Of a stretch of DNA of 64,000 bases, positions 43,588 through 53,000 are shown piece by piece. The notes under the pieces were generated by a model. The model did no database searches. It saw nothing but the letters and a program-made list of their open reading frames with translations, and was not told where the DNA came from. The translations under genes and the position numbers were made by a program. The stretch's first letter is position 1; each line of letters opens with the position of its first letter. The stretch lies in the NCBI RefSeq assembly GCF_042684705.1, contig NZ_JBHULZ010000041.1, forward strand, positions 186,001 through 250,000. The letters are read 5' to 3'. The DNA is from Mesonia sediminis. GTDB lineage: Bacteria; Bacteroidota; Bacteroidia; Flavobacteriales; Flavobacteriaceae.

Positions 43588-43752
43588 CTTACCTCAATAT
43601 CCTTGAGGGTTTAATTAAACTATCAAATATCAATAGGTAATCTACAGGTAATTTTGTTCCAAAATATAATCGGTCTAAAACAAGTGAAAGTATTTGAGAC
43701 TAAATTTTTAAAATACTTTCATGAGAACAATCTAGTACGTTTTAATTTTTGA

Positions 43753-43760
43753 TAACTTTG
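43753..43760 (+). promoter_or_regulatory. -7 promoter box of glnS
   Basis: TAACTTTG matches TAnnTTTG and lies 21 bases before the ATG at 43782, inside the longer in-frame reading from 43749. It thereby fixes the shorter start. Confidence 0.55.
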
Positions 43761-43781
43761 CTACTTATCATTTTAAAGATT

Positions 43782-45461
43782 ATGGCAGAAGAAAAAAAAT
43801 CATTGAATTTCATAGAACAAATCATAGAAGAAGATCTTCAAAACGGATATAAAAAAGAGGAGTTAAAATTTCGTTTTCCACCTGAGCCAAATGGTTATCT
43901 TCATATAGGTCATGCCTCATCCATCAATCTAAATTTTGGATTAGGTTTACGTTACAATGCGCCCGTAAATCTACGGTTTGATGATACCAATCCCATTAAA
44001 GAAGAAAGCGCTTATGTAGATGCCATAAGAAAAGATGTAGAGTGGTTAGGTTTTAAATGGGAAAAAGAATGCTATGCCTCAGACTATTTTCAGCAATTGT
44101 ATGATTGGGCGGTAAAGCTTATTAAGGCCGGTAAAGCTTATGTAGATAGTCAGACATCTGAAGCTATGGCGCAACAAAAAGGAACCCCAACCCAAGCGGG
44201 TACTTCTAGTCCATATAGGGAGCGTAGTGTAGAGGAGAATTTAGAACTTTTTGAAGCCATGAAAAATGGTAAAACCAAAGAGGGGGAGCACGTATTACGC
44301 GCCAAAATAGATATGGCTAGTCCTAATATGCTTATGCGCGATCCTGTTATGTATAGAACACTACATAAACCACACCACCGTACTGGAGATGCCTGGAAGA
44401 TTTATCCGATGTATGATTGGGCACACGGTGAAAGCGATTTTATAGAAGAAATTTCGCATTCTTTTTGTACGCTTGAGTTTCTTCCGCACAGAGAATTATA
44501 CAATTGGTTCTTACAACAAATAAGTACAACCAATGATTTTGTACCAAAGCAGAGAGAATTTGCTCGTAGAAATTTAAGCCATACGGTAGTAAGTAAGCGT
44601 AAATTAGCCCAATTGGTAGAAAAGGGTATTGTTACGGCATGGGATGATCCTCGAATGCCTACTATTTCTGGTTTGCGTCGTCGCGGATACACACCTAACT
44701 CTATTCGAAAATTTGCCGAAACTATTGGAGTAGGTAAACGCGAAAATGTAATTGATATGAGTCATTTAGAATTTTGCGCTCGAGAAGATCTTAATAAAAC
44801 TGCAACCCGTGTAATGGGTGTTTTAGATCCTTTAAAATTAGTTATTACTAACTATGATGAAGCGAAAGAGGAATGGTTAGAAACAGAGAATAACCCAGAA
44901 GATGAACAGGCAGGAACACGTACTATACCTTTTTCTCGTGAAATTTATATCGAAAAGGAAGATTTTAGAGAAGAAGCCAACCGTAAATTTTTTAGATTAA
45001 AGTTGGGTAAAGAAGTACGTTTAAAAAGTGCTTACATCATTCAGGCCAACGAAGCAATTAAAGACGAGAATGGAGAAATTGTAGAGGTGCATTGCACCTA
45101 TGATCCAAAAAGTAGAAGCGGTAGCGGTACGCCAGAATCAAAACGAAAGGTTAAAGGTACCTTGCATTGGGTTTCTATAAAACATGCGGTACCGGCCGAA
45201 ATTCGATTGTATGATCGACTTTTTACCGATGCGACTCCAGATGCTCATAAAGAAAAAGACTTTTTAGAATTTATAAATCCTAAATCTTTAGAGAAGATTA
45301 CGGGATATGTGGAGCCGGCGCTTCAAAAAGCAAAAGAGCTGGAGCATTATCAATTTCAACGTATAGGTTATTTTTGTGTTGATCAAGATAGTTCAGAAAA
45401 CCAATTGATTTTTAATAAAACGGTAGGTTTACGAGACTCTTGGGCTAAGATTGATAAGTAA
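43782..45461 (+). CDS. glnS: Glutaminyl-tRNA synthetase
   Basis: Class I synthetase, about 559 residues from MAEEKKSLNFIEQIIEEDL. The HIGH-type motif is FPPEPNGYLHIGHASSINLNFG; RFDDTNPIKEESAYVDAIRKDVEWLGF is the GlnRS-specific block. YDWAHGESDFIEEISHSFCTLEF precedes the KMSKS-equivalent VVSKRKLAQLVEKG. The C-terminal part is the two-beta-barrel anticodon-binding domain (IPFSREIYIEKEDFREE, KGTLHWVS). With gltX also present at 48.4-49.9 kb, direct Gln charging is expected. Confidence 0.96.
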   Translation: MAEEKKSLNFIEQIIEEDLQNGYKKEELKFRFPPEPNGYLHIGHASSINLNFGLGLRYNAPVNLRFDDTNPIKEESAYVDAIRKDVEWLGFKWEKECYASDYFQQLYDWAVKLIKAGKAYVDSQTSEAMAQQKGTPTQAGTSSPYRERSVEENLELFEAMKNGKTKEGEHVLRAKIDMASPNMLMRDPVMYRTLHKPHHRTGDAWKIYPMYDWAHGESDFIEEISHSFCTLEFLPHRELYNWFLQQISTTNDFVPKQREFARRNLSHTVVSKRKLAQLVEKGIVTAWDDPRMPTISGLRRRGYTPNSIRKFAETIGVGKRENVIDMSHLEFCAREDLNKTATRVMGVLDPLKLVITNYDEAKEEWLETENNPEDEQAGTRTIPFSREIYIEKEDFREEANRKFFRLKLGKEVRLKSAYIIQANEAIKDENGEIVEVHCTYDPKSRSGSGTPESKRKVKGTLHWVSIKHAVPAEIRLYDRLFTDATPDAHKEKDFLEFINPKSLEKITGYVEPALQKAKELEHYQFQRIGYFCVDQDSSENQLIFNKTVGLRDSWAKIDK

Positions 45462-45486
45462 ATAATTTATAATAAATTTTAAACTA

Positions 45487-45520
45487 TTAACCCATCATTA
45501 ACACATAAATGATGGGTTTT
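45487..45520 (+). terminator. Intrinsic terminator after glnS
   Basis: AACCCATCATT (45489-45499) pairs with AATGATGGGTT (45508-45518), an eight-base loop, followed by TTTT. Confidence 0.8.
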
Positions 45521-45561
45521 CTGTTAAATTTGAGCAATTATAAATTTTAAATCTAATCATC

Positions 45562-45915
45562 ATGGCAAATACAGGAAATACCATTTTAGCATTACTTACA
45601 GGAGCAGCGATAGGAGCAGGCTTAGGTTTACTTTACGCGCCCGATAAAGGAGTAAACACCCGTAAAAAGATTAATAAAGAAGCAAAAAAAGCTAAGGCAA
45701 AACTAGACAAGCAATTAGAGGAAACCTCTAAGAATTTAAGTGAATCTGCTCAAAAAGCTAAAACGAATTTTGAAACCCGATTAGAAGAAACATTGTCTTC
45801 TGCTAGTTATAAAGCCGACGATATTTTGGTTGCTATGGAAGCTAAATTAGAAGAATTACGCAAAAAAAATGCTCAACTTCAGAAAGAAGTAGGTGGTAAA
45901 AAAGCCAATGCCTAA
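45562..45915 (+). CDS. YtxH domain-containing protein
   Basis: 117 residues. A Gly-rich membrane helix (NTILALLTGAAIGAGLGLLYAPDKGVNTRKKI) carries the YtxH GxxxGxxxGLLxAPxxG pattern. A long Lys/Glu/Ala-rich coiled coil follows (AKAKLDKQLEETSKNLSESA, EAKLEELRKKNAQLQKEVGG). The family is usually linked to envelope or general stress. A TAAATTTG -7 box lies at 45525-45532. It starts a tight three-gene unit with a holin-like membrane protein and a 68-aa protein. Confidence 0.85.
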   Translation: MANTGNTILALLTGAAIGAGLGLLYAPDKGVNTRKKINKEAKKAKAKLDKQLEETSKNLSESAQKAKTNFETRLEETLSSASYKADDILVAMEAKLEELRKKNAQLQKEVGGKKANA

Positions 45916-45917
45916 TT

Positions 45918-46337
45918 ATGGGGGTAAACCATTTATCTGATCATATTAACGAACTCAACGAGAATATTAAGAATTATATAGAGAGCCAAATCGCTTACTA
46001 TAAATTAGATATTTTCAAAAAAATGAGTAGGACATCCGCTATGCTAGTTAAACTGCTGGTGGTAGGTGGTATTGGACTGCTTTTTTTATCTTTTTTTTCT
46101 GTAGCTATTGCTATACTTATTGGTGAAAGTATTGGTGCGCTTAGCCTTGGTTATTTTATTGTGGCGGCTTTTTATGCTTTAGTAGTACTTTATTTTTTAA
46201 CCCTAGGAAAAAATTTCTTTGATAAATTGATTCTCCAAAAATTGTCTAAAGAGTTTTTTAATGATGATAATTTAAAACAAACTGTTGATCAGGCATTAGA
46301 AAAAGAATTGAGCCAAACTAAAGAAAAAGAGCTATGA
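45918..46337 (+). CDS. Phage-holin-3-6-like (DUF1469 type) membrane protein
   Basis: 139 residues: an N-terminal amphipathic helix (LNENIKNYIESQIAYYKLDIFKKMS), two membrane helices (LLVVGGIGLLFLSFFSVAIAILIGE and LGYFIVAAFYALVVLYFL), and a charged C-terminus (DQALEKELSQTKEKEL). The pattern fits the holin-3-6/YqjE-type superfamily found with YtxH proteins in bacterial envelopes, not a phage lysis cassette. It starts two bases after the YtxH stop and overlaps the next start by four bases. Confidence 0.75.
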   Translation: MGVNHLSDHINELNENIKNYIESQIAYYKLDIFKKMSRTSAMLVKLLVVGGIGLLFLSFFSVAIAILIGESIGALSLGYFIVAAFYALVVLYFLTLGKNFFDKLILQKLSKEFFNDDNLKQTVDQALEKELSQTKEKEL

Positions 46338-46540
46338 GAATTTATACCAACTATAATCAAATAGACGAAGATCTTAAAATTTTAAAATTACAGACAGAGA
46401 TTGATAAAGAGAAAGTTAAACTCAGTGTCAACGAAATTAAAGAAGATCTTTCTCCTGTATCTTTGGTTACTTCTCTATTCTCTGCGGTTGTTAAGAGAGC
46501 TTTCATCATTAAAGCAGCTAGTAAACTTTTGGGTAGATAG
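46334..46540 (+). CDS. Small hypothetical protein of the YtxH/holin-like operon (68 aa)
   Basis: Not assigned to a named family. It has a charged helical first half (NYNQIDEDLKILKLQTEIDKEKVKLSVNEIKEDL) and a hydrophobic second half (SPVSLVTSLFSAVVKRAFIIKAASKLLG) that could be one membrane-associated helix. Its ATG lies inside the end of the upstream gene (4-base overlap), which supports translational coupling. It probably works at the membrane with the other two proteins. Confidence 0.75.
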   Translation: MRIYTNYNQIDEDLKILKLQTEIDKEKVKLSVNEIKEDLSPVSLVTSLFSAVVKRAFIIKAASKLLGR

Positions 46541-46558
46541 GCTAAGACTTTATAGTAA

Positions 46559-46594
46559 AAAAAAACCGGTTGAAAATTTTCAACCGGTTTTTTT
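46559..46594 (+). terminator. Bidirectional palindromic terminator between the YtxH unit and the SPFH gene
   Basis: AACCGGTTGAAAA and TTTTCAACCGGTT form an unbroken palindrome centred at 46576/46577, with A and T runs on either side. It serves both converging units. Confidence 0.88.
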
Positions 46595-46599
46595 GAGAT

Positions 46600-47565
46600 T
46601 TAATTTTCGTGGTCTTGATTATTATCTCGTTTTTTATTGGTAATCCCTTTGGCTTTATTCTGTTCTTTCATTTTTTCACCAATTTGGTTCGAGGCTACAA
46701 AAGAAGCAATCATATTATTTAACATATCGCTTCCAGCTTGAGGTGAATTAGGTAATAAAATCAAATTTGTATTGGTTTCACCACCTATTGATTGCAAGGT
46801 ATCATAATGTTGAGTAACCACAATCAAAGCCGAAGCTTCTTGCGAATTTATTCCTACGTTATTTAGTACGTCTACAGACTCCTCTAATCCACGTGCTATC
46901 TCTCTTCTTTGATCGGCTATACCTTGACCTTGTAAACGTTTACTTTCGGCCTCTGCGCGTGCCTTAGCAACAATTTTAATTCGATCTGCTTCAGCTTCAT
47001 ACTCAGCTGCTACCTTTTCGCGTTCAGAAGCGTTAATACGGTTCATAGCCTCTTTTACTTTAACATCAGGATCAATATCGGTTACTAAGGTTTTAATGAT
47101 ATCATAACCATATTCTACCATAGCATCATTTAGTTCACCTTTTACAGCAATGGCAATATCATCTTTTCTTTCAAAAACATCGTCTAACTTCATCTTTGGT
47201 ACCTCTGCACGCACTACATCAAAAACATAAGAAGTGATTTGATTTTGCGGATTTTCTAACTTATAGAAGGCATCATAAACCCTATCGCGTATAACTTGAA
47301 ATTGTACCGATATTTTTAATAATACAAAAACATCATCCTTCGTTTTGGTTTCTACAATTACATCAAGTTGTTGTATTTTTAGATTAATTCTTCCTGCAAT
47401 TCTATCAATTAAAGGTATTTTAATTTGTAAACCAGAGTTTCGTACGCTCAAAAATTTACCAAAACGCTCAACAATTGCAGCGCTTTGTTGTTTTACGGTG
47501 AATATTCCGGAAATAAGAATTATTAATCCGAAAAAGAATAAAAAGCCCAGTAAAAATGTTCCCAT
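46600..47565 (-). CDS. SPFH/Band 7 (stomatin-like) membrane protein
   Basis: 321 residues. One N-terminal membrane helix (LLGFLFFFGLIILISGIFTV) precedes the Band 7 domain (QQSAAIVERFGKFLSVRNSGLQIKIPLIDRI to about residue 190). An Ala/Glu-rich coiled coil (ASEREKVAAEYEAEADRIKIVAKARAEAESKR) leads into QEASALIVVTQHYDTLQSIG. The family forms oligomeric rings in membrane microdomains and often modulates proteases. No partner NfeD-type protease gene is adjacent. It is transcribed divergently from the next outer-membrane protein gene. Confidence 0.92.
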   Translation of the reverse strand: MGTFLLGFLFFFGLIILISGIFTVKQQSAAIVERFGKFLSVRNSGLQIKIPLIDRIAGRINLKIQQLDVIVETKTKDDVFVLLKISVQFQVIRDRVYDAFYKLENPQNQITSYVFDVVRAEVPKMKLDDVFERKDDIAIAVKGELNDAMVEYGYDIIKTLVTDIDPDVKVKEAMNRINASEREKVAAEYEAEADRIKIVAKARAEAESKRLQGQGIADQRREIARGLEESVDVLNNVGINSQEASALIVVTQHYDTLQSIGGETNTNLILLPNSPQAGSDMLNNMIASFVASNQIGEKMKEQNKAKGITNKKRDNNQDHEN

Positions 47566-47620
47566 TGTAATAATTTTTTAATTTAGTTAAATATAAGTTT
47601 ATTTTCCTTTACTTTGACCT

Positions 47621-48292
47621 ATGAAAAAAATTTTATTTGCCTTTTTCTTTTTCTCTTCAGCAGTGTTTTATAGTCAAGAAAACATAGAAAAACCAATAGA
47701 TTCAATCTCCCAATCTACCGATAAATTAGGACTTAAAATTGGTTTAAATTACTTTGGTTTACAGGGAAATCAATTTGAAACCCAAGACGAGCTCGGCTTT
47801 AATGTAGGACTTATTTTTAAAACTGATCTAAGTAAACATTCAGGATTTCTTTATGGAATTGATATTTACAAACAATATTTTTCTGTAGAAGCTATTGATC
47901 TTTTAGGAAGAAAAGAAAACGTTAAAAATGAATTTTTAGCAGGTCAAATACATTTTTCTTTTAATTACAGTTTGATACCCAACCACTTAAGTATTTTCAC
48001 AGGTCCAGCAGTACAGTTTAACTCAAAATTAGATTATGACAACCGTTACAAAAATCATCAATTGGTTGCTCAACCCAGCTTAAGTATTACAGAATTTAAA
48101 GAAGTTAATCGTTTTAATTTTATCGCTCAAGGCGGAATTATGATGGGATTAAAAAACATACAAGTGTTTCTCAATTACCAATATGGTCTCTCCAACTTTA
48201 TGGCTCCAAGCAAAGACCAACAAAACCCCGATAAAGATTTTACAGCCAACGCTAGTACTATTACTGCAGGCTTAGTATTTTACCTTAATTAA
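47621..48292 (+). CDS. Outer-membrane beta-barrel protein (hypothetical)
   Basis: 223 residues with a signal peptide (MKKILFAFFFFSSAVFYSQ). Alternating strands such as LGLKIGLNYFGLQG, ELGFNVGLIFKTDLSKHSGFLYGIDIYK and HFSFNYSLIPNHLSIFTGPAVQFNS fit a small 8-10-strand barrel of the OmpA/PorT-like fold. It ends in NASTITAGLVFYLN. The family is not more closely recognised and no enzyme motif is visible. It stands alone between divergent SPFH and convergent gltX genes. Confidence 0.75.
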   Translation: MKKILFAFFFFSSAVFYSQENIEKPIDSISQSTDKLGLKIGLNYFGLQGNQFETQDELGFNVGLIFKTDLSKHSGFLYGIDIYKQYFSVEAIDLLGRKENVKNEFLAGQIHFSFNYSLIPNHLSIFTGPAVQFNSKLDYDNRYKNHQLVAQPSLSITEFKEVNRFNFIAQGGIMMGLKNIQVFLNYQYGLSNFMAPSKDQQNPDKDFTANASTITAGLVFYLN

Positions 48293-48356
48293 ATAGCTCC
48301 TTTAAAAAACTTGATTCAGTCTTTTAAAAGAGCTATTAGAATAGAGTAGGAGGAAT

Positions 48357-49880
48357 TTATTTTAGTTGTTGAATAGCAAATTGAATGCGATCAATAGCTT
48401 CTATTTTACCTATAAAAGCCAAAATATGGAATACATCTGGTCCCATCATATCTCCCACTAAGCTTAAGCGTAAAGGTTGCATAATTTTGCCAAAGCCAAT
48501 ACCTTTATCAGTAATGAATGCCTTTATTTCAGTTTGTAATTCTTCTTGTTTTTCTGCCTCTGTACTTTTTAATAATTCAATAAGCTCTTGCATCAAAACT
48601 GGTGTATCTTGTTTCCAAGCTTTTTTTGAAGCCTTAGGGTTAAATTCGGCTGGAGCCTTAAAGTAATAATGACTTAAGTCCCAAAAATCTTGAACAAAAG
48701 TAGCACGTTCTTTTATCTCATTGACTACAATTTCAATCGCGGGTAAATCAGCTTGAATTCCTTTTTGCATGAGTATTTTTTGAAATTCTTCAGCTAATTT
48801 TTCCGTAGTTTGTTCTTGTAAGTAATGATGCTGAAACCATTTGGCCTTATCAGGATCAAATTTGGCACCAGACTTAGAAACGTGAGCTAAACTAAAGGTT
48901 TGTATTAGTTCTTCTAATTGGTATAATTCTTTTTCAGAACCTTCACCTTCATTCCAACCTAAAAAGGCCAGCATATTGATTACCGCTTCTGGTAAATACC
49001 CATCTTCACGATAGCCATTAAAATATTCACCGGTTTTAGGGTCTTTCCAACGTAACGGAAATACGGGGAATCCCATTTTGTCTCCATCGCGTTTACTCAA
49101 TTTCCCCTTACCTGTAGGTTTTAAAATTAAAGGTAAATGAGCAAATTTAGGAGTTTTCCAACCAAAAGCTCGGTATAATAATACGTGAAGCGCCAAAGAG
49201 GGTAACCATTCTTCGCCACGAATTACATGGGTAATTTGCATTAAATAATCATCTACAATATTGGCGAGATGGTAGGTGGGCATGCCATCACTTTTAAAGA
49301 GTACTTTATCATCTAATACTTTTGTATTTACTTGTATTTCTCCCCGAATTTCATCGGTTAGTTGTAAGGTTTCATTCTCTGGTGTTTTAAACCGAATCAC
49401 ATAAGGATCGCCCGCTTCTAATTTTTGCTGAACTTCGTGGGCTGACATAGAAAGCGAATTTTTAAGTGATTGTCTATTGCTCCAATTATAAATGAAGGTT
49501 TCTTTTTTTGACTCGGCTAAGGCTCTGGCTTCTGCTAATTCTTCAGCAGTATCAAAAGCATAATACGCCTTATTTTTTTCTACTAAAAGCTCGGCATATT
49601 CTTTATACATCGATTTGCGTTCGCTTTGGCGATAGGGGCCAACATTTTTTTCTTTATTAGGTCCTTCGTCATAAGGAATGTTGAGCCAATTCAATGCCTC
49701 AATAATATAGTCTTCTGCGCCAGGTACAAATCTATTTTGATCGGTATCTTCTATGCGTAATATGAATTCACCTTGGTGTTTTTTAGCAAATAAATAGTTA
49801 TATAATGCCGTTCGAACACCGCCAATATGTAAAGGGCCGGTTGGGCTGGGTGCAAATCTTACTCTTACGTGGTTTGACAT
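48357..49880 (-). CDS. gltX: Glutamyl-tRNA synthetase
   Basis: About 507 residues from MSNHVRVRFAPSPTGPLHIGGVRTALYNYLFA, which contains the HIGH motif (HIGG). Other features are FILRIEDTDQNRFV, HVIRGEEWLPSLALHVLLYRAFGW, and the KMSKS-type LSKRDG. A C-terminal helical anticodon-binding domain follows. Start candidates are the ATGs at 49889 and 49880; the TATCTTTG box (49897-49904) puts transcription start near 49890, so 49880 is favoured and the TTG at 49907 excluded. The LSKRDGDKMGFPVFPL segment is typical of the Bacteroidota enzyme. Confidence 0.95.
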   Translation of the reverse strand: MSNHVRVRFAPSPTGPLHIGGVRTALYNYLFAKKHQGEFILRIEDTDQNRFVPGAEDYIIEALNWLNIPYDEGPNKEKNVGPYRQSERKSMYKEYAELLVEKNKAYYAFDTAEELAEARALAESKKETFIYNWSNRQSLKNSLSMSAHEVQQKLEAGDPYVIRFKTPENETLQLTDEIRGEIQVNTKVLDDKVLFKSDGMPTYHLANIVDDYLMQITHVIRGEEWLPSLALHVLLYRAFGWKTPKFAHLPLILKPTGKGKLSKRDGDKMGFPVFPLRWKDPKTGEYFNGYREDGYLPEAVINMLAFLGWNEGEGSEKELYQLEELIQTFSLAHVSKSGAKFDPDKAKWFQHHYLQEQTTEKLAEEFQKILMQKGIQADLPAIEIVVNEIKERATFVQDFWDLSHYYFKAPAEFNPKASKKAWKQDTPVLMQELIELLKSTEAEKQEELQTEIKAFITDKGIGFGKIMQPLRLSLVGDMMGPDVFHILAFIGKIEAIDRIQFAIQQLK

Positions 49881-49896
49881 AGCTTTCATTTTTTGG

Positions 49897-49904
49897 CAAA
49901 GATA
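49897..49904 (-). promoter_or_regulatory. -7 promoter box of gltX
   Basis: The minus strand reads TATCTTTG, an exact TAnnTTTG, seven bases before the first ATG (49889) and 16 before the second (49880). Confidence 0.5.
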
Positions 49905-50009
49905 CAACCTATATTGATTTTAAGAAATGCTCGGGCATACTTGTGCGTTAAAAGCCTAGTGCATGTCATGAAAAAAATATATTTTTATACGTTATAAGTT
50001 TAGGTAACA

Positions 50010-53000
50010 ATGGAGCACTTTAGGGTAATTGAAAAGAAACTGACTCAATTTATAAGGCGGTATTATACCAATGAATTGATAAAGGGAATTTTATTGTTCT
50101 TTAGTATTGGAATCCTTTATTTTTTGGGTGTCGTTTTTTTAGAATATACACTATGGTTAAATCCGTTTATCCGGAAGTTTTTGTTTTGGATTTTTATAGG
50201 TGTTGAGGCTATTTTATTGTTTAAATTAGTGGGTATTCCTTTGCTACAACTCTTTAGGCTTCGTCAAGGAATTAGTTATGAAGAGGCTTCTCGATTAATA
50301 GGAATACATTTTACCGAAGTAGATGATAAACTGCTCAATCTTCTGCAGTTACAAAATAAATTAAGCAAAGAGGATTCTAAGTTATTGATTGCCAGTATAG
50401 AGCAAAAAGCAATAGAGCTTAAGCCTATACCATTTCAACAGGCTATTAATTTTAAAAGTAGTTTAAGTTATGCCAAGTGGGCTATTTTGCCCGCGCTTAT
50501 TTTTACTATTATCTATGTTACAGATTCACTAGATTCATTCAATCAAAGCTATGCCAGGGTAGTGCAGTATAACCAAGAATTTACGCCACCAGCACCTTTT
50601 GAATTTAGTATAGATAAAAATCAGTTACAACATTTTGAAAAAGAGAGTTTTACTTTAGAAGTTAAAGTGCACGGTAAGCTTTTGCCAGAATCAGTTCATT
50701 TATTAGTTAAAGATAAAAAACAACTACTAAAAAAAATAGATCAAAATACCTTTACATTTCATTTTGATAATCTTACAGAGAATTTATCGTTTAAACTCGG
50801 AGCCAATGGTTTTTATTCAAAAACTTATGACTTGCTGGTGCGTCCGGTACCTAAATTAGTCGATTTTAAAATGCAGTTGCAATACCCTGCATATTTAAAT
50901 AGATCAGAAGAAACGATAAGTGGGACGGGAAATGCCAAAGTACCAGAAGGCACCAGTATAAAATGGCTGCTAAAAACGGAGAATACAGAAAATGTTTGTT
51001 TAAAGACCAAAGATACTGTTGTTTCTTTGGCTAATGATACTGATCTTTTTCATTTTAATAGAAGAAATATTAAAGCGGCTTTATCTTATGAGGTCTTTAC
51101 CAGTAATGCTTTTATAGAGGCATATGAAAGAATGAATTATAAGATTGAGGTTGTCAAAGATGAGCTTCCGCGGATTAAGATGCAACGACAAATAGACAGT
51201 TTAGAAACAGATAATTGGTATTTTAAAGGCAGTATTCACGATGATCATGGTTTGACTCAATTGGCGCTGGTTATATATCCTATAAACCAAAGAGAAGAGA
51301 TAAAAGCTATTCCTATTGCCTTTACCGGAGAGAACTTTGCCGAGTTCTATTATGACTTCCCTAATGGATTGGACTTAACACCTGGAACGGCTTATCAATT
51401 TTATTTCGAAGTTAAAGATAACGATGAATTAAACGGTTTTAAAAGAGCAAGGAGCGAAGTTTACAACTATAGGGTAAAATCTGAAAAAGAGAAGGAAAAA
51501 CAGTCCTTAACGGAACAAAAGCAAGCGATATCGGGAATGAGTGAATCCTTAAACGAAATGCAGAAACAACAAGTCAATTGGAATAACCTAAAAGATGATC
51601 AAAGAGAAAAAGCCCAATTAACTTATCAAGATAAACAGAGATTGAAGGATTTAGCGGAAAGGGAAAAACAACAAAATGAAATGATGGAGAAGTTTGCTAA
51701 ATCACTTGAAAAAGAATTGAATAAGAATGAAAAAAATTCCTTGCTAAAAGAAGCCTTAAAAGAGCGCTTAAACGAAGTGAATAAAGACCGTAAGAAGGAT
51801 GATAATTTATTGAAAGAATTAGAAAAATACCAAGATAAAATCCGTAAAGACCGTTTAGATGAAAAGATGGAAAAATTGGGTCAAAACAACCTGACTCAAC
51901 AAAAAAAGCTAGCGGAGTTATTGGAATTAACCAAGCGGTTTTACGTGGAGCAAAAAGCCGAACAATTAGCTGCCGATTTGAAGGAATTAGCCGATAAACA
52001 AAATGAATTAAGCTATAAAAAAGAGGAGAATACGGCCGAGGAACAAAAGGAGTTAAATGATGAATTTGAAGAATGGCAGAAAAACATTGATCAATTGCAT
52101 AAAGAGAATGATGCCTTGATTAAGCCATTAAAATTAGAACGTTCTGAAGTGTTAGAACGATCTATTAAAAAAGATCAAGAACTGGCAGAGAATATTTTAG
52201 AAGAGCAGAAGGAGAATACAGAAAATCAAGAGCAATCCCAACAGAATAGTAATCAGAGTAAAGCCGAAAAGAAGCAACGTCAGGCGGCTCAAAAAATGCA
52301 ACAAATGGGTCAGAAAATGCACCAAATGATGCAGAGTGGGGCTCAGGAGCAGATGCAAGAAGATGCGGCAATGTTAGAAAGGCTATTGCATAATTTATTA
52401 CGGTTTAGCTTTAGTCAAGAGGATCTAATACAGCAATCAGAAGAATTTAAAGTGCAAAACGCTTTATTAGAAGGCATTAGAACTCAACAAAAGCTAAAGG
52501 AAAATTTTAAACATATAGACGATAGTTTATTTGCATTGGCAAGCAGAAACCCCATGATTTCGCCTAAAATAGACGAAGTTATAACGAGTATAAATTCTAA
52601 CGTAGATAAAGCTTTATCTCGTTTAGCCGAAAATGAGGTGAACTATGCTAGCGCTAATATGCAGTATGTTTTTAAAGGGGCAAATGATTTGGCTAATATG
52701 CTTGCGCAAAGCTTAGATCAAATGCAATCAGCTATGCAAATGATGGGTCAGGGTAAATCGGGTCAAGGTAAACCGAAACCTGGACAAGGCAAGGGTCAAG
52801 ACGGAGAATTTCAATTAGAAACTATTATTAAAAAACAGGGACAACTGGGTAAAAAGGAAGGAAACAAACCTGGTTCAAAACAAGAAGGTAAGCAGGGTCA
52901 GAAAGGACAAGAGGGTCAAAAAGGTGAACAAGAAGGAGCAGGCGCACAGGGCGAGTCTGGACACTCTAATTCTGAGCAGGGAAAAGACGGAACGTCTGGA

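Noticed and set aside
45918..46337. Holin-like gene as evidence of a prophage
   Set aside because: No lysis, structural or integrase genes nearby; the YtxH/DUF1469 pairing is a normal bacterial envelope arrangement.
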